The notes below the pieces were generated by a model. That model worked only from the letters and a program-made list of their open reading frames with translations, was not told the origin of the DNA and did not search any database. Below are positions 1-7,279 of a stretch of 64,000 nucleotides of DNA, in pieces. The translations under genes and the position numbers were made by a program. The stretch lies in the NCBI RefSeq assembly GCF_003751605.1, contig NZ_RJVJ01000001.1:1054001-1118000 (forward strand), in the 5' to 3' direction. The first letter of the stretch is position 1. Each line of letters begins with the position of its first letter. Origin of the DNA: Kitasatospora cineracea. GTDB taxonomy: Bacteria; Actinomycetota; Actinomycetes; Streptomycetales; Streptomycetaceae.

Positions 1-1
1 C

Positions 2-580
2 CGTCCGGTGACGCTGGAGATCGGCTTCGGGATGGGCGACACCACGGCCGCGATGGCGGCCGCGGACCCGTCCGCGGGGATCCTCGCGGCGGACGTGCAC
101 ACCCCGGGCCACGGCAACCTGCTGCAGTTCCTGGAGCGGGACGGCTCGGAGAACGTCCGGCTGGCGGCGGGCGACGCGGTGATCCTGCTGCGCGACATGC
201 TGCCGGACGCCTCGCTGGCCGGTCTGCGGGTGTACTTCCCGGACCCGTGGCCGAAGCCGAAGCACCACAAGCGCCGCCTGCTCCAGGCGTCGTTCCTGGA
301 CCTGGTGCTGCCCCGGCTGGCCCCGGGCGCGCTGGTGCACTGCGCGACCGACTGGGAGCCGTACGCGGAGCAGATGCTGGAGGTGCTGGGGGCCTCGCCG
401 GAGCTGGAGAACCTGCACCCGGAGGGCGACGGCTCGGGCTGGCTGGAGCCGGACGGGCACCCGGCGGGCAGCGTGCCCGGGTACGCGCCGCGGCCCGACT
501 GGCGTCCGGTGACCAAGTTCGAGCGGGCCGGCCTGGCCAAGGGCCACGTGGTGCACGACCTGCTGTTCCGCCGCCGCTGA
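2..580 (+). CDS. trmB: tRNA (guanine-N7-)-methyltransferase, 5' end outside window
   Basis: SAM-dependent methylation of G46 in the tRNA variable loop. The frame is open from base 2 and the visible protein begins in the SAM loop (LEIGFGMG), so the true start lies upstream; the GTG at 8 is internal. Family hallmarks follow in order: the AADVH segment that ends the second strand, the FPDPWPKPKHHKRR substrate-binding segment around visible residue 80, and ATDWEPYAEQM. The C-terminus RPVTKFERAGLAKGH is also typical. About 190 residues of a protein that is usually 230-270 are present. Convergent with the membrane protein gene ending at 606. Confidence 0.95.
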   Translation, partial: RPVTLEIGFGMGDTTAAMAAADPSAGILAADVHTPGHGNLLQFLERDGSENVRLAAGDAVILLRDMLPDASLAGLRVYFPDPWPKPKHHKRRLLQASFLDLVLPRLAPGALVHCATDWEPYAEQMLEVLGASPELENLHPEGDGSGWLEPDGHPAGSVPGYAPRPDWRPVTKFERAGLAKGHVVHDLLFRRR

Positions 581-605
581 GCCCCGCCGGGCCCGGGCGC
601 CGGGC

Positions 606-1103
606 TCAGGCGGTGGCCTTGCCGGCGGCGACCAGCGCGCCGAGCGCGGTGCGCTGGACGTAGGCCAGCAGCGCGACCGTCACCGTGCTCATCACCAGCG
701 CGAACAGCACGTGCCCGAGGGCGGTGTCGACCGCCGTGCCGAGCAGGCCGAGCACCAGGTGGCTGCCCAGCCGCAGGCCGATCAGGCCGAAGGCCACGTT
801 CCGGGTGCCCTTGCCGCGCCACAGCAGCTTGGCGAGCTTGAGGCGCCGGCGCATCAGGGTCAGCGAGACGCCGATGTTGACGGCGGCCAGCACGACCAGC
901 GCGGGCCAGGCCGAGGGGGCGGCCCGCAGCAGGTCGAAGGCCCCGGCCAGGACGCCCTCGAAGCCGAAGAACCAGACCGGCAGCCGCATCTCCGCGACGC
1001 TCGGCCGCTCGTCGGCCGCGACCGGCTCGGCGACCGCGACCGGCGCCGCGGCGGGCGCCTCGAAGGTGCTGGTGGCGGCCGTCTCGAAGCCGATGCTGCT
1101 CAT
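606..1103 (-). CDS. small membrane protein, unknown function
   Basis: 165 residues. An Ala/Pro/Val-rich N-terminal tail of about 40 residues precedes roughly three hydrophobic segments (about residues 65-84, 103-122 and 130-152) separated by a basic loop (MRRRLKLAKLLWRGKGTR). The start ATG at 1103 has a good GGGGGAG ribosome site 6 nt upstream. I do not recognise the family. It lies between trmB and the PrsW-like gene and is transcribed away from the latter. Confidence 0.7.
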   Translation of the reverse strand: MSSIGFETAATSTFEAPAAAPVAVAEPVAADERPSVAEMRLPVWFFGFEGVLAGAFDLLRAAPSAWPALVVLAAVNIGVSLTLMRRRLKLAKLLWRGKGTRNVAFGLIGLRLGSHLVLGLLGTAVDTALGHVLFALVMSTVTVALLAYVQRTALGALVAAGKATA

Positions 1104-1327
1104 GGTGTCTCCCCCGTGTCGTCCCCGGCCGCCCGGTCGTCCCCCGGCGGTGTCACCACTGTGCCCGCCGGGACCGGTCGCGGCCCAGGACCTGCCGTCA
1201 CCGGCCCGGCATGACGGATGTCACGGGTCCGGCCGGGTGCGGTGGGCGGCATTCCGCTCTGCTGACGATCAGTCACCTTGCGGGTACGGATTGTTCCGAC
1301 CACTCCCCCCGGGGCGGGGGCTTCGCC

Positions 1328-1333
1328 TACGCT
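1328..1333 (+). promoter_or_regulatory. -10 box of a leaderless promoter
   Basis: TACGCT lies exactly 7 nt before the GTG at 1341, so transcription should begin at or next to the start codon. No ribosome site precedes the GTG. No convincing -35 is visible. Confidence 0.5.
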
Positions 1334-1340
1334 GCTGCAG

Positions 1341-2570
1341 GTGAGCAGTCCGCCCAGCGGCGCGCCCTCCCCCGGGCCGCCCGTAGGGGCCGCCGCCCTG
1401 GCCGCCGATTCCCCGACGCCCCCCACCGGATTTCGGTCGCTCCCGGATCCGAGCGCGCGCCGGTCCGGCGGCCTGCTCCCGGAGCGGCCGCCGCGGCCGG
1501 TGCTGAGCGGGCGGATCCCCGGACAGCAGGGCGGCCGGGTCGCGGGCGCCGCGGCGGTGTCGCTGTGGCGCCGGGTGTGGCCGTTCCGCCGGCCGGCGCT
1601 CTCCTCGGCGGCACTGGCCCTGGGCCTGGCGGGTTCGGGGGTGCTGATCCTGCGCCTGGTGCAGCGGCAGACCGGGACGACCGGCCTGCTGGTCGGGCTG
1701 GGCCTGGCGCTGCTGCCGCTGCCGTTCGTGCTGGGGGCGCTGGCCTGGCTGAACCAGACCGCCCGGGTGCCGCTGCGGCACCTGCTGTTCTGCCTGGCCT
1801 GGGGGGCGTGCGCGGCGACCACGATGGCGATCCTGGCGAACGGGTGGGCGAGCGACTTCCTGATCGCCCACCAGGGGGTGCGCGGGGAGACGCTGGGCGC
1901 GGAGTTCGCCACCCCGCTGATCGAGGAATTGGCGAAGGGCGCGGCCCTGCTGGTCCTGCTGCTGCCGCTGCGGCGGCGGCACCGCTGCGAGCAGGACCGC
2001 CCGTGCGGCCGCCTGCGCCGCCTGCTGTGGCACCGGCCCGGCCGACCCGCGCACTTCCGCCCGGCCCCGGCGGGCCGCCAGCGGGCCCGTTCCTCCCCGC
2101 GCACCCTGGCGGCGGGGACGGTGCTGGGCGGGGTGACGGCCTGCGGCTTCGCCTTCACCGAGAACGCGCTGTACCTGGGGCGGGCCTTCACCGCGGACCG
2201 GCAGGCCCGGCTGGACGCGATCGGCCAGGGCGAGGCGCCGAGCCTGCGGGACTTCGACGGCACGGTGCACACCTTCGTCCTGCGGGCCCTGCTCTCCCCG
2301 TTCGCGCACCCGCTGTTCACCGCGCTGACCGGCCTGGGCCTGGCCGTCACCCTGACCACCGGCCGCCGCTGGCTGGCCCGCCTGGGCGCCCCGCTGGGCG
2401 CCCTGCTGGCGATGGGCCTGCACGGGGCGTGGAACGCCGCCGCCGGGCTGGGCACCGACGGCTTCCTGCTGGTGTACGGGCTGGTGATGGTCCCCTGCTT
2501 CGCGGCCCTGGTCAGCTTCTCGGTCTGGGCGCAGACCCGCCGCGCCCGGCAGCCGTCCGGCCCGGACTGA
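1341..2570 (+). CDS. PrsW-family intramembrane metalloprotease
   Basis: 409 residues. PrsW-type membrane proteases cut membrane-bound regulators such as anti-sigma factors. The N-terminal 80 residues are Pro/Gly-rich and cytosolic-looking; then come multiple membrane helices. The conserved protease signatures are present: the PLIEELAKG helix with the EE pair near residue 195, FAFTEN near 272, the HP pair near 323 and GLHGAWN near 358. The frame opens further upstream at 1278, but I choose the GTG at 1341 because of the TACGCT box 7 nt before it. The substrate is unknown; no anti-sigma gene is adjacent. Confidence 0.85.
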   Translation: MSSPPSGAPSPGPPVGAAALAADSPTPPTGFRSLPDPSARRSGGLLPERPPRPVLSGRIPGQQGGRVAGAAAVSLWRRVWPFRRPALSSAALALGLAGSGVLILRLVQRQTGTTGLLVGLGLALLPLPFVLGALAWLNQTARVPLRHLLFCLAWGACAATTMAILANGWASDFLIAHQGVRGETLGAEFATPLIEELAKGAALLVLLLPLRRRHRCEQDRPCGRLRRLLWHRPGRPAHFRPAPAGRQRARSSPRTLAAGTVLGGVTACGFAFTENALYLGRAFTADRQARLDAIGQGEAPSLRDFDGTVHTFVLRALLSPFAHPLFTALTGLGLAVTLTTGRRWLARLGAPLGALLAMGLHGAWNAAAGLGTDGFLLVYGLVMVPCFAALVSFSVWAQTRRARQPSGPD

Positions 2571-2610
2571 CCCGGCCGCGAACTGCCAGGACGCCCCGGC
2601 GGGAAACGGA

Positions 2611-2640
2611 TTTCCCTTTCCCGCGGGCCTCACGTAGAGT
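2611..2640 (+). promoter_or_regulatory. promoter of first tRNA-fMet
   Basis: TAGAGT at 2635-2640 is a good -10 box placed 13 nt before the mature tRNA 5' end, with a TTTCCC/TTCCCT element 17-18 nt upstream. The arrangement is reproduced in the second copy. Confidence 0.6.
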
Positions 2641-2652
2641 CGTGTTCACCGA

Positions 2653-2726
2653 CGCGGGGTGGAGCAGCTCGGTAGCTCGCTGGGCTCATAACCCAGAGGT
2701 CGCAGGTTCAAATCCTGTCCCCGCTA
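2653..2726 (+). tRNA. initiator tRNA-fMet (CAT), copy 1
   Basis: 74-nt cloverleaf with CAT anticodon. Initiator identity is shown by the unpaired first acceptor position (C1 opposite T72) and the three consecutive G:C pairs (GGG/CCC) at the base of the anticodon stem. The T arm carries GGTTCAAATCC. The 3' CCA is not encoded. Confidence 0.97.
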
Positions 2727-2736
2727 CTCAGTAGCA

Positions 2737-2769
2737 CGAAGGCCCGGAGGCATCGCCTCCGGGCCTTCG
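2737..2769 (+). terminator. intrinsic terminator hairpin of tRNA copy 1
   Basis: Perfect 15-bp stem (CGAAGGCCCGGAGGC with its complement) and a 3-nt loop ATC, 10 nt after the tRNA. It lacks a long T tract, as is usual in this group. Confidence 0.85.
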
Positions 2770-2822
2770 TCGTACCCGGCGCCGGGCCCGGGCCTGCTCC
2801 GGACGCCCCGGGGGGAAACGGA

Positions 2823-2852
2823 TTTCCCTTTCCCGCGGGCCTCACGTAGAGT
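2823..2852 (+). promoter_or_regulatory. promoter of second tRNA-fMet
   Basis: Same TTTCCC and TAGAGT elements as copy 1, shifted by 212 bp. The second tRNA is therefore not dependent on read-through. Confidence 0.6.
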
Positions 2853-2864
2853 CGTGTTCACCGA

Positions 2865-2938
2865 CGCGGGGTGGAGCAGCTCGGTAGCTCGCTGGGCTCA
2901 TAACCCAGAGGTCGCAGGTTCAAATCCTGTCCCCGCTA
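2865..2938 (+). tRNA. initiator tRNA-fMet (CAT), copy 2
   Basis: Identical to copy 1 over all 74 bases, including the C1/T72 mismatch and the GGG/CCC anticodon stem. Confidence 0.97.
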
Positions 2939-2948
2939 CTCAGTAGCA

Positions 2949-2981
2949 CGAAGGCCCGGAGGCATCGCCTCCGGGCCTTCG
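2949..2981 (+). terminator. intrinsic terminator hairpin of tRNA copy 2
   Basis: Identical 15-bp stem and ATC loop to the hairpin after copy 1. Confidence 0.85.
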
Positions 2982-3074
2982 TCGTACCCGGCGCCGGACC
3001 CGGGCCTGCTCCGGACGCCGGGCCTGCTCCGGGCGTCGGACGGAAGCCGGGCGGAACGGGGTCGAATAAATCCG

Positions 3075-3104
3075 TTGCCTCCCCCGGCGGGCGGTGCCTA
3101 TGGT
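3075..3104 (+). promoter_or_regulatory. sigma70-type promoter before an isolated mini-ORF
   Basis: TTGCCT at 3075-3080 and TATGGT at 3099-3104 with an 18-bp spacer. The expected start near 3111 falls just 5 nt before the extended Shine-Dalgarno at 3116, giving a very short leader. Confidence 0.6.
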
Positions 3105-3134
3105 TGCCGCACACTGAAAGGAGGTGATCCTGAG

Positions 3135-3173
3135 TTGAGTTCTTTCAGGATGCGTGAGGTGGCTGCTCGCTAG
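3135..3173 (+). CDS. 12-codon ORF behind a 15-nt perfect Shine-Dalgarno
   Basis: GAAAGGAGGTGATCC at 3116-3130 is complementary over 15 nt to the 3' tail of 16S rRNA. It is followed by TTG at 3135 (in frame with ATG at 3150), giving MSSFRMREVAAR and a TAG stop. A short ORF from ATG 3150 (MREVAAR) is the alternative. After the stop come short GC-rich inverted segments (e.g. CTGC-ctgt-GCAG at about 3182-3193). No gene on this strand follows: the next CDS is the MFS gene on the other strand, so this is not an obvious leader peptide. It may be a microprotein gene or a ribosome-binding RNA. The function is unknown. Confidence 0.45.
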   Translation: MSSFRMREVAAR

Positions 3174-3237
3174 AGCCGCCCCTGCCTGTGCAGCGGTGAG
3201 GCCGTTCCGGTCTCCGGCTCAGGCTAATTCCCAGCAG

Positions 3238-4500
3238 TCACCCGGCCCGTGGGCTCACCGGTACATCCCCGGTGCCTCGGTCGCCGTCCCCCAGGGGGGC
3301 GGCCCGAGGAGCAGCCCACGGGCCGTCTGCGTTCCCGGGGGCGGCGGGGCGGCGCCGGGGCGGAAAGCCGTGGCGGCGGGCCAGCGCGGTGACGGCGAGG
3401 ACGGGGAGCAGCAGGGCGAGGGCGGACCAGGGCAGGGTGCCCGGGCCGTGCAGGTCGAGCAGCAGTCCGCCGGCGGCGCCGCCGAGGCCCATCGCGGTGT
3501 TCCAGGTGGCGACCAGCAGGGTCTGGCCGGGTTCGCCGCCGGCGTCGGCCACCGCGGTCTGGAACAGCGGGGCGACGCTGCCCCAGCCGAGGCCCCAGAG
3601 TCCGGCGGCGAGCAGCAGCGGGGGTGCGGGCAGCAGCAGGAGGGCGGCGGCGGTGAGGAACGCGGCGGTGGCGGCGAGCGTGAGGTGCCGCAGCCGCCGG
3701 TCGATCAGCGTGCCGGTGGCGGCGAGTCCGGCGACGGCGGCGAGGCCGAGGACGAGCAGCAGCAGGTCGCGGCGGCCGCCCGCGCCGTAGTGGTCGAGCA
3801 GGGCGGCGACGTAGGTGTAGAGCACGTTGTGGGCGAGGACGTACGCGGCGGTGACGAACAGCACCGGCCGCACGCCGGGCAGGCGCAGCGCGGTGCGGAC
3901 GGGGGCGGGGCGGCCGGGGTGGCCGGGGGCGTCGGGGACGGCGGTGGCGATCCACAGCAGCAGGGCGGCGGCGAGGGCGGCGACCAGCGCGAAGGTGGGG
4001 CGCCAGCCGATCAGCCGGCCGGACCAGGTGCCGAGCGGGATGCCGAGGGAGAGGGCGAGCGGGACGCCGACGCCGGTGACGGCGATCGCCCGGCCGTGCA
4101 GGGCGGGCGGGGTCAACCGGCGGGCGTAGCCGACGAGTTCGGACCAGATCGCGGCGACGGCGACCCCGGCGGCGATCCGGACGGCCATGGTGAGCGGGTA
4201 GGACGGGGAGAGCGCGGTGACGGCGTCGGCCAGCAGCAGCACGGCGACGGCGGCCAGCACCAGGCGTTTGCGGGGCCAGCGGGCGGTGGCCCGGGCCAGC
4301 GGGATCGCGGACAGGCCGGTGGCCAGCGCGTAGCCGGTCAGCGACTGGCCCATCGCGGCCTCGCCGACCCGCAGGTCGCGGGCCATCTCGGGGAGGACGC
4401 CGGCGGGCAGCGCCTCGGTGACGATGCCGAGGAAGGCCGCGGTGGCGAGGGCGAGCAGCGGGGACCAGCGCAGCCGGGGTCCGGGTGGGGTGGTTGCCAT
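3238..4500 (-). CDS. MFS exporter, DHA1 (AraJ/YdhP-like)
   Basis: 420 residues with twelve predicted membrane helices and the length of a drug:proton antiporter. The N-terminus FLGIVTEALPAGVLPEMA and the YALATGL segment of helix 2 are typical of the sugar-efflux/chloramphenicol-resistance branch. The C-terminal 45 residues are Pro/Arg-rich and cytosolic. The gene is divergent from the merR-type gene and its -35 overlaps the shared palindrome. The start ATG at 4500 has no ribosome site, consistent with a leaderless message. The substrate is unknown; induction of the exporter by its own substrate through the MerR protein is the likely logic. Confidence 0.85.
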   Translation of the reverse strand: MATTPPGPRLRWSPLLALATAAFLGIVTEALPAGVLPEMARDLRVGEAAMGQSLTGYALATGLSAIPLARATARWPRKRLVLAAVAVLLLADAVTALSPSYPLTMAVRIAAGVAVAAIWSELVGYARRLTPPALHGRAIAVTGVGVPLALSLGIPLGTWSGRLIGWRPTFALVAALAAALLLWIATAVPDAPGHPGRPAPVRTALRLPGVRPVLFVTAAYVLAHNVLYTYVAALLDHYGAGGRRDLLLLVLGLAAVAGLAATGTLIDRRLRHLTLAATAAFLTAAALLLLPAPPLLLAAGLWGLGWGSVAPLFQTAVADAGGEPGQTLLVATWNTAMGLGGAAGGLLLDLHGPGTLPWSALALLLPVLAVTALARRHGFPPRRRPAAPGNADGPWAAPRAAPLGDGDRGTGDVPVSPRAG

Positions 4501-4514
4501 GCGGGTATGGTCGA

Positions 4515-4536
4515 ACCCTCACACCGGTGTGAGGGT
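4515..4536. promoter_or_regulatory. MerR-type operator, 22-bp perfect palindrome
   Basis: Arms ACCCTCACACC and GGTGTGAGGGT meet with no spacer. On the minus strand the outer end forms TTGACC (4534-4539), and the palindrome sits between that -35 and a poor -10 just before the MFS start. An operator inside a stretched spacer (about 19-20 bp) is the MerR activation architecture. Confidence 0.8.
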
Positions 4537-4596
4537 CAAGTACTTCCGACGAACGGCGAACGACGGACGGCAGGCAGCGGGCGGCGGGAGGGCGCG

Positions 4597-4968
4597 GTGC
4601 GGATCGGCGAGCTGGCGGGCCGGACGGGGGTGGCGCCCCGGCTGCTGCGCTACTACGAGGAGCAGGGGCTGCTGGAGCCGGAGCGGTCGGCGAACGGCTA
4701 CCGGGAGTACGGGGAGCCGCTGGTGGAGCGGGTCCGGCAGATCCGTTCGCTGCTGGCCTCGGGCCTGTCCACCCGGACCATCCGGACCGTGCTGCCCTGC
4801 CTGGCGGACGGCCAGTTCCACGTCCGGGACGCGGCGCCGGAGACGCTGGCGGCGCTGGAGCACGAGTACCGGCAGCTGGTGGAGCGGGCGGAGTGCCTGT
4901 CCCGCAGCCGGGACGCGGTGGGCGCCTACCTGGGCGCGGTGCGCTCGCTGCGGGCGGCCGGGCGGTAG
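4597..4968 (+). CDS. MerR-family transcriptional regulator
   Basis: 123 residues starting at GTG 4597. The winged helix is at residues 2-70: RIGELAGRTGVAPRLLRYYEEQGLL, then RSANGYREYGE, which is typical of MerR proteins. A dimerisation helix follows (LEHEYRQLVERAECLSRSRDAV). No cysteine cluster for metals is present, so an organic ligand is more likely. It is divergent from the MFS exporter with the palindrome between them. Its last 43 bases overlap the methyltransferase gene coming from the other strand. Confidence 0.88.
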   Translation: MRIGELAGRTGVAPRLLRYYEEQGLLEPERSANGYREYGEPLVERVRQIRSLLASGLSTRTIRTVLPCLADGQFHVRDAAPETLAALEHEYRQLVERAECLSRSRDAVGAYLGAVRSLRAAGR

Positions 4969-5687
4969 GTGCCGGGGCGCGGCGGGCGGGCGGGGCGCAG
5001 GGTCAGGACGCGGGTGGTCGGGCCGGTGCGCAGGACGCGGCTGGCGATCCGGTGGTGGCGCAGGGCGGCGCGCAGTTCGGTCAGGTGCGGGCAGTGCCGG
5101 CCGCGTTCGTCGTGCAGCGGCAGGACCCGGACCTCGCCGTCGGGGGCGGTGACCCGGACGAGTTCGCGCAGGGCGCGGAGCTGCTCGGCGGGGCCGAAGA
5201 CGGCCGGGTAGGCGAACAGCAGGTAGGAGCTGAGGGTGAGGGCGAAGGTGCCGTCGGCGAACGGGAGCCGGGGCAGGGCGGCGGCCACGTAGCGGTCGGG
5301 GTGGGCGGTGGCGTCGGCGGTGAACAGTCCGCGGGCGCGGTCCCAGCTGCGCAGGTACTTCTCCGGGCGGCGGCGGTCGGCGGGCAGGTGGCGGCGGGGG
5401 TCGCGGTGGATCGCGGCGGCCATGGTCGCCCGGCCGTCGGCGGCGAGCGCGGCGAGGCGGTGCGGGCCGAGCGCGTAGCCCGGGTCGGCGGCGACCACCT
5501 CGCAGCCGAGCGCGCGGGCCTCGGCGGCGAGCGCGGCGGCTCCGCCCGGGCAGTCCAGGACGGGGCCGGGCAGGCGGCCCAGGGCGGCGCGGGTGAGGCC
5601 GAAGCAGGCGCAGTACTCGTCCAGCGGCCGGGAGGTGACCAGGACCGGCGGGCCGTCCCCGGGCCGGGGCTGGGTGGTCGGGCGCAT
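4926..5687 (-). CDS. class I SAM-dependent methyltransferase, substrate unknown
   Basis: 253 residues from ATG 5687, which has a GGAGG ribosome site 7 nt upstream. The SAM-binding loop is VLDCPGGAAALAAEA (D45, G48-G49) followed by the acidic residue at the end of strand 2 (VVAADPG). The LPFADGTFALTLSSYLLF segment is the post-I/motif II region of small-molecule methyltransferases. The longer frame upstream of 5687 runs through a hairpin and is not coding. Overlaps the merR 3' end by 43 nt. Confidence 0.75.
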   Translation of the reverse strand: MRPTTQPRPGDGPPVLVTSRPLDEYCACFGLTRAALGRLPGPVLDCPGGAAALAAEARALGCEVVAADPGYALGPHRLAALAADGRATMAAAIHRDPRRHLPADRRRPEKYLRSWDRARGLFTADATAHPDRYVAAALPRLPFADGTFALTLSSYLLFAYPAVFGPAEQLRALRELVRVTAPDGEVRVLPLHDERGRHCPHLTELRAALRHHRIASRVLRTGPTTRVLTLRPARPPRPGTYRPAARSERTAPR

Positions 5688-5723
5688 GCGGGCCTCCGGG
5701 CGTTCGGCGGGCCCGGGGTGCGG

Positions 5724-5757
5724 CCCGGGCCCGTGGTCATCCGACCACGGGCCCGGG
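5724..5757 (-). terminator. hairpin after the sensor-domain gene
   Basis: 15-bp perfect stem (CCCGGGCCCGTGGTC and complement) with loop ATCC, 47 nt beyond the stop of the leftward gene at 5804 and upstream of the methyltransferase start. Confidence 0.75.
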
Positions 5758-5803
5758 GGTGTCGCACGTCCGGTCGGCGGCGGGTGCCCGGCCGCGGGGA
5801 GGG

Positions 5804-6502
5804 TCAGTCGTCGGCGGAGAGCAGGGCCCGGGCGGCGAACCGGTTGACGGCGTTGAGGCCGCGGACCAGCTGCGGGGTGAGGAGGAGGATGACCAGGCCG
5901 AGCACGCAGACGCCGGCGATCTGCCAGGACGAGGTCAGCTCGTAGACGTGCTGCACGCCGTTCGAGTCGCGCCAGTCGGCGACCCGGTAGCCGTCCCAGG
6001 AGGTGTAGCGGCGGAACACCCACTGGTAGACCGGGAACAGGGCGAGCGCCCAGCCCAGGCAGAAGAAGGTGATCGAGAGGGCGAAGCTGAGGATCGCCCA
6101 GGGCAGCATGGCGAACTGGTGCAGCACGGCCTTCCAGCCGGGCGGGTCGGCGAGCCGGGCGGTGATCCGGCCCCAGAAGCCCTCGCGGGTGACCACCACG
6201 GCGGGCGGGGCGGGCAGCTCCTCGCCGAGCATGGTGCGGACGCGCCCCCGCTCGGCGGCGCCGAGGCCGCGGGCGACGACCAGCAGCAGGCCGAGGACGG
6301 GCAGGCCGAGGACGGTGATGGCGAGGCCCACGCCGGCGAAGAACATCGGAGTGACCAGGCAGAAGCCGAACACGGCCACCGGCAGGCCGGTGATCGCGTA
6401 GCCGAGCTCCCGGAAGCTCTGCCGGGCGAACGGGGCGCGCCAGAACCCGGGTCGGTCGGGGTGGCCGCCGGGGGTGGTGGCGGGGTACTCAGCGGTAGAC
6501 AT
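5804..6502 (-). CDS. sensor-domain membrane protein (stand-alone)
   Basis: 232 residues. The order is: short hydrophilic N-terminus, two membrane helices (about residues 38-80), an extracytoplasmic-type segment with WGRITARLADPPGWK, two more helices (about 128-160) and a last one near 200-218. This is the 'sensor domain' module that normally precedes the kinase core in streptomycete histidine kinases. Here no kinase domain follows and no response regulator is adjacent. The start ATG at 6502 is followed by the hydrophilic STAEYPATTPGG. Role inferred as a signal-sensing or accessory membrane protein. Confidence 0.7.
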   Translation of the reverse strand: MSTAEYPATTPGGHPDRPGFWRAPFARQSFRELGYAITGLPVAVFGFCLVTPMFFAGVGLAITVLGLPVLGLLLVVARGLGAAERGRVRTMLGEELPAPPAVVVTREGFWGRITARLADPPGWKAVLHQFAMLPWAILSFALSITFFCLGWALALFPVYQWVFRRYTSWDGYRVADWRDSNGVQHVYELTSSWQIAGVCVLGLVILLLTPQLVRGLNAVNRFAARALLSADD

Positions 6503-6620
6503 CCGCGGTCCTTCGGGTCGTCGGGCGGCCCCGCCGGTCGGCGGTACCGGGCACAGGTACCAATCTGCCGCCGCGACCCCACCTGGCGTAATGACGCCTG
6601 CTGCCGAGTTCGTGGTGGGG

Positions 6621-7229
6621 TTAACCCCCCGGTCCGCCCTGCGGTCCGGGCCACCCCGGGCCGGACCGCGGCGGGCCGGGCCACGGCGGTCCGGGCCACT
6701 CGGGGGCGAGCAGCGCGTACTGCAGCGCGTCGTGCCACCGGCCGTCCCGGTGGGAGTCGGCCCGGATCCGGCCCTCGTACTGGAACCCGGCCCGCTCCAG
6801 CACCCGGACCGCGGCGGTGTTGGCGGGGTCGCAGCGGGCCGCCAGCCGGTACAGGCCCAGTGTCCCGAAGCCGAGCACGCACAGCAGGGCGGTGGCCTCG
6901 GCCGCGTAGCCGCGGCCCCAGGTGTCGCGGCGCAGCACGCAGCCCAGCTGGGCGGCGTGCCCGTCCTCTCGGGTGAGCGCGGCCTGGCCGACCGGCTCGC
7001 CCGCCGGGTCGTCGACGGCCAGCCGGTAGTGCGTCCGGGGCTCCTCCTCGGCGGCCTCCAGGTACAGCTCGAGCTGGTCGGCGCAGTCCTCGAAGTCCCG
7101 CGGCCCGAACGGGAGGTGGCGGACCGTCGCGGGGTCGCCGTGCACGGCGTGCAGGGCGGCCGCCTCCTCCGGGGTGTGCCGGTACTCGCGCAGGGTGAGC
7201 CGGGGGCCGCGCAGCCGGAGGGTCTCCAT
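6621..7229 (-). CDS. GNAT N-acetyltransferase (RimJ/RimL type)
   Basis: 202 residues. Acetyl-CoA binding is indicated by GCVLRRDTWGRGYAAEA, and the RAGFQYEGRIRA element is typical of RimJ/RimL-like proteins. The last 25 residues are a Gly/Pro/Trp-rich tail (PGPPWPGPPRSGPG) that is unusual for the family and may be a low-complexity extension. TAGGGT lies 8 nt before the ATG at 7229, so the message may be leaderless. Divergent from the gene at 7280. Confidence 0.8.
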   Translation of the reverse strand: METLRLRGPRLTLREYRHTPEEAAALHAVHGDPATVRHLPFGPRDFEDCADQLELYLEAAEEEPRTHYRLAVDDPAGEPVGQAALTREDGHAAQLGCVLRRDTWGRGYAAEATALLCVLGFGTLGLYRLAARCDPANTAAVRVLERAGFQYEGRIRADSHRDGRWHDALQYALLAPEWPGPPWPGPPRSGPGWPGPQGGPGG

Positions 7230-7267
7230 GCCGGCCGACCCTACCCGGCGGCCGTCCGGGGACCGGC

Positions 7268-7273
7268 TACCGT
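7268..7273 (+). promoter_or_regulatory. -10 box of a leaderless promoter
   Basis: TACCGT sits 6 nt before the GTG at 7280. No Shine-Dalgarno sequence is present. Confidence 0.45.
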
Positions 7274-7279
7274 ACCGGG

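Larger units (their letters stand above)
2589..3012 (+). repeat. tandem duplication, 2 x 212 bp, of a tRNA-fMet transcription unit
   Basis: Copy 1 is 2589-2800 and copy 2 is 2801-3012, head to tail. The copies include promoter, tRNA, terminator and spacer. I see only isolated differences: one base in the GGCGGGAAA/GGGGGGAAA stretch and GGGCCC versus GGACCC near the end. A further partial echo (GGACGCC...CCTGCTCCGG) follows copy 2. Confidence 0.95.

Noticed and set aside
8..580. GTG at base 8 as the start of trmB
   Set aside because: It lies inside the conserved SAM-binding motif, so the gene must begin before the window.
2589..3012. Attachment-site duplication of an integrated element at tRNA-fMet
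   Set aside because: The whole 212-bp cassette is duplicated in direct contact and no integrase or excisionase gene lies between or beside the copies.
3116..3130. Fragment of 16S rRNA or its antisense
   Set aside because: Only the 15 nt complementary to the 3' tail match; flanks differ from rRNA. The promoter and start codons fit a Shine-Dalgarno.
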